Source of the DNA: Erigeron canadensis
Lineage: Eukaryota; Streptophyta; Magnoliopsida; Asterales; Asteraceae
Assembly: GCF_010389155.1 (NCBI RefSeq)
Contig: NC_057766.1
Location: forward strand, 28,095,516-28,159,515
Length of the DNA stretch: 64,000 nucleotides
Direction of reading: 5' to 3'
This document shows, piece by piece, positions 57,418-64,000 of this stretch. Both the position numbers and the translations under genes were made by a program. Position 1 is the first letter of the stretch. Each line of letters begins with the position of its first letter. Below the pieces are notes generated by a model, which made no database searches, was not told the DNA's origin, and was given only the letters and a program-made list of their open reading frames with translations.

Positions 57418-57496
<79 letters not shown>
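57418..57496. repeat. (TTA)n microsatellite, about 26 units
   Basis: An uninterrupted run of TTA over about 79 bases. Confidence 0.9.
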
Positions 57497-57498
<2 letters not shown>

Positions 57499-58153
57499 TT
57501 TTGTTATATAAAAAATTTAGAAACTTTCATCGCAACATCAACGTCACGTTGACCAACAATATGTGAGATTATTTCATTACTTTTCAATCAAATACGCACT
57601 TGGTTCGAAAGACAATGTTTAAAGTTGTGTTAAAATAATGAGAGTCAATGAAACTATAAACAAGATTGGGATATAACAAATTAAATAAGCATAGTGAAGT
57701 TGGACTCAAGAAATTCTTAAAACCATATGGTATTAGATGCATGGAGTCAATCATTCTAAGTAGACTTTAGAGTAATTCAGATTTGAGTTTTATTTCATAT
57801 ATTTATATCAGTAAATTATTAGGGGTTTTTTGAAGTCTTAAGATACCAAATATTTGCATATTTTATAAGTATGGTAAATTGTAGTTCCCCCCAAAAAATA
57901 AAACCTCCTAGTTCGTAAAGCTTCAAATCTTATTTAACTCGTAATATTTTAACTTCTATGTATCAGTATAAAAACTCTTATTTTCTGTAAGTTTATTGGT
58001 TGTAAGTAAGTAATGATCTAAAAGTATAACATTGATTTGGGTTCCAAACATACAAAACTTAAATTACAGTCAATTCTACGCCCAAAATTAGAAACTAAAT
58101 TTTTTTTTGACCCTTCAGCCCTTCACCACTGGTATTGCTAACACCAACATTAC
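57497..58153. other. AT-rich spacer, nothing recognised
   Basis: No coding or repeat feature was supported. Confidence 0.35.
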
Positions 58154-58161
58154 CTAACCAT

Positions 58162-58787
58162 TAAGGCTATCAATTTCGATCCAACCTGAATCCAACCCGA
58201 ATCCAACCCGAACCCAACCTGGAAAAAACTCAGGTTAGGATTGAGTATTTTCGACCCATCAACCCGCCAACCCACGAACATGATTTTTTTTGGGTTGGGT
58301 CCGGGTTGGGTTGTTGGGTTGTCAGGTCGACCCGCCAATCCGATAACTTTGAAATAATTGAATTATATATAATAGCTCATACTCTACATTACACTAACCT
58401 ACACGCCTCATTCTCATTTCTATATTTCTAACCTAAAGTAACTTCAAATCTGAAATAAGAGGAGGATTCAAAATTCTATGAGATGATAAATGATGTAATA
58501 TGAGACGGTAAGTGTATTAACTTTGTGCCAAGTACTAACGATACCTTCGTATTTCTTTCTTTTCTGTAACCTTCGTTTTCAGCCTACACCATCAATGATA
58601 AAGCTTTATATTGGTTGACTTATTCCATTTTATATTTATATATATATTTGTTTATCAGGTCACATGGGTTGGGGCATGGGTTGACGGGTTGTGGGTCAGG
58701 GTTGAAATTTTTGACCTGAAACTTTTGGTGGGTTGGGTTAGGGTCGAAGTTTTTCGACCCACCAACCCGAACCCATTAACATCCCTA
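58162..58787. mobile_element. hAT-type non-autonomous element, CCAACCCGA-rich ends
   Basis: An 8-bp duplication flanks it: CTAACCAT (58154-58161) and CTAACCAC (58788-58795), one mismatch. The ends are inverted, TAAGGCTATCAAT against TAGGGATGTTAAT, and both arms are full of AACCCGA/TCGGGTT words. No transposase is encoded. Confidence 0.7.
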
Positions 58788-58795
58788 CTAACCAC

Positions 58796-59304
58796 CATCG
58801 TTCTTACATTTCTCATAGTAAGTCATAGGCTCATATCATTACCATCCTTACAATTCACAATACATATATCACGCTATACCAATAAATTGATCGAGAATCT
58901 CAAACTTACAACACACATATCTGTTGGTCATACCTCAAGTTTATTACTTAACCTCAAGTATAAAATAAACACAACGACAACCACAATCTGATATGGGAAA
59001 TGTTGGATGTAGACACTCGTATCTTTACTCGAGCTAGAGAGTTTGGTTTTAGAAAGACTTCTATTTAGAAAATATGTGTTACGAGTATAATATAGGTGCA
59101 CGTGCATCTAATGGATGGAAAAATTGGTGGCTAGGTAGTGATGGTAGTTGTGACATAAACATGATACATCTAATGGACAAAATGACCATGACAAAAAAAA
59201 AAAAGGTAAATGGGTAATTTGAACATGTTTTAGATTATTACAAACAATAATAGTTTTGGTTAACTTTGATAAATTACATCTTAGCTTCTCCATATATGGG
59301 TGCA
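58796..59304. other. Spacer, nothing recognised
   Basis: No coding or repeat feature was supported. Confidence 0.35.
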
Positions 59305-59609
59305 AGTGCGCCGAAATGCAACTAATTATGCCTAAAAAGTTATAGAGTGTATGAACTAATGTTTTTTTTTATCGTATGCATAAACTTAATAAAAAAGTTT
59401 AAATCATGTAACTTTTTGTAACTGACCAATAAAAACGTTAAACGTGGCCTGTTAAAAAAAAAAATTCCACGTGGCAACTCATATGGGCTGCCACGTATAC
59501 ACATTACATGATTTGAACATTTTTACTAAGTTTATGCATACAATAAAAAAAAATGTTAGTTCGTGCACACTATAACTTTTTGGGCATAGTTTGTTCATTC
59601 CGGCGCACT
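59305..59609. mobile_element. MITE with ~105-bp terminal inverted repeats
   Basis: The ends AGTGCGCCG and CGGCGCACT start arms that pair over about 105 bp, for example CAAAAAGTTATAG-like and GTATGCATAAACTTA on both sides. The centre carries CCACGTGGC and GCCACGT. Long arms suggest a Mutator-type family, but no 9-bp target duplication was confirmed. Confidence 0.7.
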
Positions 59610-59894
59610 AAAACCTTAATTCTTTAAGCTATAAGGAGTAAGGGGTTTTGGTACAACTCACATGGAGGCGTCTTCCGCCATGTGGTGGTGCCTCCCCCAA
59701 AGGGATGCTCTCCTTTTTCTTGGAGTGAGACATTCATTTGGGGCATCTTTCATTTTTTTTTTTTACTTTACATTACTAATTTATATGAAAATACATAATT
59801 TTATTACTTATTCCAAACATTACACAATACAAGTAAACAATTATTCACATTGCAAAAAAAAAGTAAACTATTCCAAAACATTACATCATACAAC

Positions 59895-60545
59895 TAAACG
59901 ATTAAACTTGTTTAAACTTCGGATTGCTTCGTACCAACTCCCATTCCCCCATGATGAAAAGTGTTTCCACATGCCTTTGTAGGGATGTGCAAATGGCCCG
60001 ACCCGCGACCCGCCAATGCATGAAAATAGGAATCGTGACCCGGTCCGTGAAGGTTCGATTCGGGTTGGGTCGCCGGCGGGTCATGGGTTTTCTTCACTTT
60101 TTTTCGGTTTTTGGCTTGACCCGGCCCGACCCGCGCAACCCGTGACCCGAAAATGCCACAAAAGTTTGACCCCGTGACCCGACCCGTTAGCCCTACGTGC
60201 GGGTCGGTTCGGGGCGGTTCCGGGGCGGGTCACGTTTTTTTTTCTCATCCCTATGCCTTCGTGTACTCAGCCAAAGTTTTTTCGACCACTGCATCGTGTT
60301 CACCCGCCTCACCGTCGTGAACTTGGTGCAAACGGTTGAACATCATATCAAATACGTGAATGTTTGCGCACATGCGGTGCCATTAAGCCGTCACTGCGTC
60401 TTCATTTCGATATTTCGCTGGTTGCTTTTCATAACTGAGGAATAAACGGGTTGCTCTCGACCAAAACGTACGTTCCCTTAGTAGTTATCGCACAGCGGGT
60501 CGTCTAACACCTCGACCGATGTTTCCATTAAGTTCATTTCTTCGG
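59895..60545 (-). pseudogene. Harbinger-associated MYB/NAM-like protein, decayed and interrupted
   Basis: In shifting frames the minus strand gives WTRSEEMNLMETSVEVLDDP, then EKQPAKYRNEDAVTA, MFNRLHQVHDGEAGEHDAVV, EKTLAEYTKA and WELVRSNPKFKQV. This order is that of the MYB/SANT-like proteins with a NAM-associated C-terminal domain that accompany PIF/Harbinger transposons (often labelled GST-T3-like). Several stops and shifts are present, and a 274-bp MITE splits it after EYTKA. It might be part of a Harbinger element spanning roughly 59640-60840. Confidence 0.5.
59980..60253. mobile_element. hAT-type MITE inside the MYB/NAM-like pseudogene
   Basis: The 8-bp duplication TGCCTTTG/TGCCTTCG (59972-59979 and 60254-60261) and inverted ends TAGGGATGTGC/TAGGGATGAGA mark a hAT-type MITE. 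Its body is rich in CCCGACCCG and GGGTCGG words, like the element at 58162. Confidence 0.75.
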
Positions 60546-61165
60546 ACCGAGTCCAAACCATTTATAGAGAGGAAAAATGGAAGATTTTGTAAAATATAGA
60601 GAGAATATGGAAGATAGGAGTATAAAAATGAGGAGTAAGTGTGTTATATTTATAAGGGTTAAAAAAAAAAGAATACAAGGTTAACGCTAATTTTTTTTAG
60701 GAAAATCAATGGAACTAGGCGACAAGCTTCTTCCACTTAAAATGGTTTTAAGCCTTTTCCGCCCCTCGGAACAATATACTGGGTGGCATTGGGGGGAAGT
60801 GGGCAGCGGCGAGCTCAAGTCCCCCTCACTCTAAACAGCCTTGAAAACTTGTCATATTACCATTCACTATTTTACCCGAGATAATGTAAATTATCTTCAT
60901 TCCTTCCCGTAGAATTCCTAATCTTAGTTTGCGAACGTGGTATCCATGAGATAAACGTCTGTGTATTTTAGTTGTCAACAAAAAATGCTAGTTCGCCACT
61001 TCCGCTTATTAGCACACACTTGTGATACACCTATTATTATTATTATGTAACCATCAAGAACTACTTAAACATATAAACACAAACTTTTTGATTTTGTGAC
61101 GATATTTGAACATTTAAGTATTTTAACCATTCTAAATTGATATTTATTTAACATAAATCTAATAA
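60546..61165. other. Spacer, possible end of a Harbinger element
   Basis: The segment 60700-60840 is GC-rich (GTGGGCAGCGGCGAGC) and ends CACTCTAAACAGCCTT, which resembles a Harbinger-type terminus. No partner end was established. Confidence 0.35.
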
Positions 61166-61600
61166 TCTTTATACTAAATAAAAGAGGATTTATATGACAT
61201 CAATATATTATAAAATTAACTTATTTGTCATCTTTAAATTTTTTCTCAAAGTTTTTTTTTTATTAATTTATTTATGATGTCATAAACACTTTCCTTTTAA
61301 ATTTTTTTTTTTTTGTTATTTATAATGTCATTTTTTAAACTGTTTTTATTTTCTTATGAAATCTCTAATAATTTATATATGGTCTTTTAAGTTTGCATCA
61401 TTAAAATAATTTTGTCATAGCAAAGTTTTAAATTATCGGCATATTATGCAGGTTAAAAAACTAATTATATTTATTTAGAACATAAGGTATACTAATCCAA
61501 AGTTATGATTGTCATTGGACTATCACAACTTCAATAACAAAAATTCATTTTTATAAAAGTTTTATTAATATATCCAGGTTGAACACGGATAGTTAGCTAG
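61166..61600 (+). mobile_element. Short non-autonomous Helitron
   Basis: It begins TCTTTATACTAAATAAAAG after an A and ends with TCCAGGTTGAACACGGA (a loose hairpin), TAGTTAG, CTAG and then T. The family matches 4750-5218. Confidence 0.7.
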
Positions 61601-61989
61601 TTACTTTCAAATGAAACAATTGGAAATTAAAATCAATGCTTAGATTTAAATCTAAAACTTCTTACAAAAACAAATCCTTCTATCCCCTTCTTAAATCACA
61701 CCCAAACTTTAATAAGCAGTAATAAAAACGGAACATTTAAAAACAAATTTTGTGGAAACCGATTCAAAGCCAACTATATATACAGATAAATAAATAATAA
61801 AACCAAAACCAATTATTAAAAACACAAATCTAAAAACCTTATCTTATTTCCTTTATTATTCGATTAAACTATCACGAGTATTATTAAAATATAAACCATA
61901 CAACTTATTCAATCATTTTTAAATAATATATATCACCTAAGATCGGACTTACAAGAAGCAACCTGGATGCTGTTCTCTCTTTCTTTCCA

Positions 61990-62029
<40 letters not shown>

Positions 62030-62637
62030 ATACAGCCGCCACCACTCCCTTCCAATTCCACTCCATTCCATTCCATTCCATCAAATCAAAATATTTAATC
62101 AAAATTCATTTCCATTCCCTTCTTCTTTTTTCTTTTTTCATTCCTTTCTTCCCATTTCTGAACTCCAATTCCTTTCCTTTCTTTCTCTTTCAATTTAAAT
62201 AAATTCCCTAATTTATTCTCACTAAAAATAATTATTATCTAAACAATATATATATATATATATATATTCAGGAAATCTGTGGGCGGCTTTTGCTGTTTCT
62301 TTTACATTTTCACTCTTTTTATACATTTTCATTTCCTTTCCTTTCATTTTATTTCTTCAATTTTTTTAACACAATTATCTTCATGTTTGAGCTGCTAATA
62401 ATGCTGTAGAAAGTATATCCATACACCAGTTCAGTTAATTTCGGTACATTTTCCTTTATCTCTTTCTTTACTTACTGTAATTCCAGTATATATATATATG
62501 CACATATAATATACATATATAGATATATTTTAGTATTACAGTATATATATTAGTATTACTGTATATATATATATAATATGCATATATAGATATAGATATT
62601 TTTTGATATATTTTAGTATTAGGTTTTTGTAGTGGAA
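61601..62637 (+). promoter_or_regulatory. Upstream region and probable 5' UTR of the PIRL gene
   Basis: A (TC)n run of about 16 units at 61994-62025, TCCAT repeats at about 62060-62080 and (TA)n at about 62247-62266 mark a pyrimidine-rich leader typical of plant 5' UTRs. No single TATA box stands out. Confidence 0.45.
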
Positions 62638-64000
62638 ATGGAGACGGTTGGGAAATCAGTAGATGAAGTGTTAGCAGAAATAATGAGAATTCACAGATCG
62701 CTTCCAGAGCGACCTGAAATTGAAGAAATTGAAGGAGCACAAATTCTAATAAAAAATCTAGAAACCGAAGAACAAGCGAAAATAGAAAATATAAATAGGC
62801 AAAAAAAGCGAAAAGATGTACCTGATGAACTGTTTAGTGTGTTAATAGAGATGCAAAAGTGTTTAGTTCGGTTTCAAATTGAAGAACAGAAAAAAGAGGC
62901 GGTTAAATTGTTGGATCGTGAACATTACCACCAGGTGTTTGATGAATTGATTCAACGAGCTTCGAGTTGTTGTGGCTCGGCTAGTAATGGTACGGTATCT
63001 GGTGCGTCGACTTCGAGTAGTAATTCGTTGAGTTATGGTTTGCCGAGTTCGGTTAGTGTGGCTGCAAAGCCGGTTTCTAGTTTGTATTATGATAAAGAGA
63101 ATGTTGGTAAGAGTTCGGATTTGTTGGTTACTAGAGATGATAGTTATGTAAGTAAGTCAAAGTCGGTGTTCAATGGGGATGGGTTAAGAACAGGGTTTCA
63201 GTCGAGTGATGTTTCAAGGCCGAAAATTGTGGATTCGACTTTAACACCGGCGATTAATTCTGGTGAGTTTTGCCGTTTTGGTATGGTTTGTCACTTTGTT
63301 GTGTTCTTGTGTATTGAAGGTTGTTGTTATGATTATTTTTCTGTGTAATTTTTTTGATGGTTTAATGTTGTAGAACAAGAAGGGGTGAAGTTGAATCTTA
63401 TGAAGCTAGCGAGTTTGATTGAAGTGTCTGCGAAGAAAGGAACGAAAGAATTAAATCTTCAAAGTAAATTGATGGATCAAATTGAATGGCTTCCTGATTC
63501 AATAGGGAAGTTATCAACTTTGATCACATTGGATTTGTCAGAAAATCGGCTTGTTACGTTACCATCTTCCATTTCAGGGCTTTCATCGTTGACGAAACTA
63601 GATTTGCATTCTAACAAAATCATTGAACTGCCAGAATCTTTGGGGGATCTTCTTAATTTGGTCTTTCTTGATTTACGGGCAAACCAGTTGTCGTCTCTTC
63701 CTGCTAGCTTGAGTCGGTTGTTCCGTCTTCAAGAGCTTGATTTAAGCTCAAATAGCCTATCAGTTCTTCCTGAGTCGGTCGGTTCACTTGTAAGTTTACA
63801 AAAGCTTAACATTGAGACCAATGATATTGAAGAAATCCCACATATTATCGGTCAATGTGTATCGCTTAAAGAGCTTCTTGCAGACTATAACAAACTTAAA
63901 GCTTTACCAGAAGCCATAGGAAAACTTGACTCGTTGGAAGTACTTTCTGTTCGCTACAATAACATAGGTAGGTTGCCAACCACCATGTCATCTCTGACAA
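62638..64000 (+). CDS. Plant intracellular Ras-group LRR protein (PIRL4/5-like), partial
   Basis: Exon 1 runs from ATG at 62638 to 63262; the intron (GTGAGT...TTGTAG) ends at 63373; exon 2 (63374 on) is open to the window edge. The N-terminal ~90 residues (EVLAEIMRIHRSLPERPEIE, VPDELFSVLIEMQ, EAVKLLDREHYHQVFDELIQ) match the leading domain of PIRL4/5. A Ser-rich linker follows, then from about residue 215 typhoid-type leucine-rich repeats with LPDSIGKL, LPSSISGL, LPESLGDL and LPESVGSL at 23-residue spacing; at least seven repeats are visible. PIRLs are plant relatives of Ras-group LRR proteins that act in pollen and embryo development. The upstream in-frame GTG is not needed as a start. The gene looks intact so far. 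Confidence 0.92.

Noticed and set aside
58611..58991. 126-codon frame near the hAT element
   Set aside because: Its first half is the repeat arm and the second half has no similarity.

Overview
This window is nuclear DNA from a flowering plant, most likely a eudicot. The evidence is intron-containing genes of plant-specific families (a PP7 phosphatase with five exons, a PIRL-type leucine-rich protein, a plant BCS1/ASD-type AAA-ATPase), LINE and Ty1-copia retroelements with plant-type proteins, tRNA-derived SINEs, Helitrons, MITEs and very AT-rich spacers. I cannot name the species. An asterid such as a daisy relative is a guess from the style of the repeats only.

Layout. 0-3.6 kb: part of a LINE on the minus strand (ORF1 with one internal stop, ORF2 running off the left edge). 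4.7-5.2 kb: a short Helitron. 5.8-11.3 kb: a complete PP7-type protein phosphatase gene on the minus strand. 13.0-15.1 kb: the 3' half of a BAHD acyltransferase pseudogene, cut at its catalytic motif by LTR-like DNA. 16.1-21.0 kb: a young, complete Ty1-copia element with a perfect target duplication. 21.8-27.5 kb: a long foldback, a Stowaway-type MITE, and a repeat field bounded by two Helitron 3' ends. 27.8 kb: a small intronless basic-protein gene of unknown function. 30.3-36.3 kb: a second Ty1-copia element on the minus strand. 38.0-39.5 kb: an intronless AAA-ATPase gene. 40-47 kb: SINEs (one a dimer), a solo LTR and Helitron remains. 47.3-54.5 kb: a patchwork of gene pieces (an MHF1/CENP-S-like first exon, a PHD/DYAD-like meiotic-gene fragment, a possible Harbinger-protein scrap, an FtsZ1 last exon) mixed with two interleaved tandem repeats and ending in a Helitron-type 3' terminus. 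54.5-61.6 kb: Helitrons, two hAT-type MITEs with 8-bp duplications, a long-TIR MITE and a Harbinger-associated MYB/NAM-like pseudogene. 62.6-64.0 kb: the 5' part of a PIRL4/5-like gene, continuing past the right edge.

Only four loci look like working host genes: PP7, the small basic protein, the AAA-ATPase and PIRL. They are unrelated in function and do not form a cluster. The rest records transposition and decay. The most unusual parts are the 47-55 kb patchwork with its hairpin-forming tandem arrays, the dimeric SINE with one shared target duplication, and the fact that each of the three large retroelements has exactly one visible in-frame stop, always TAG. All alignments and coordinates were worked out by eye.
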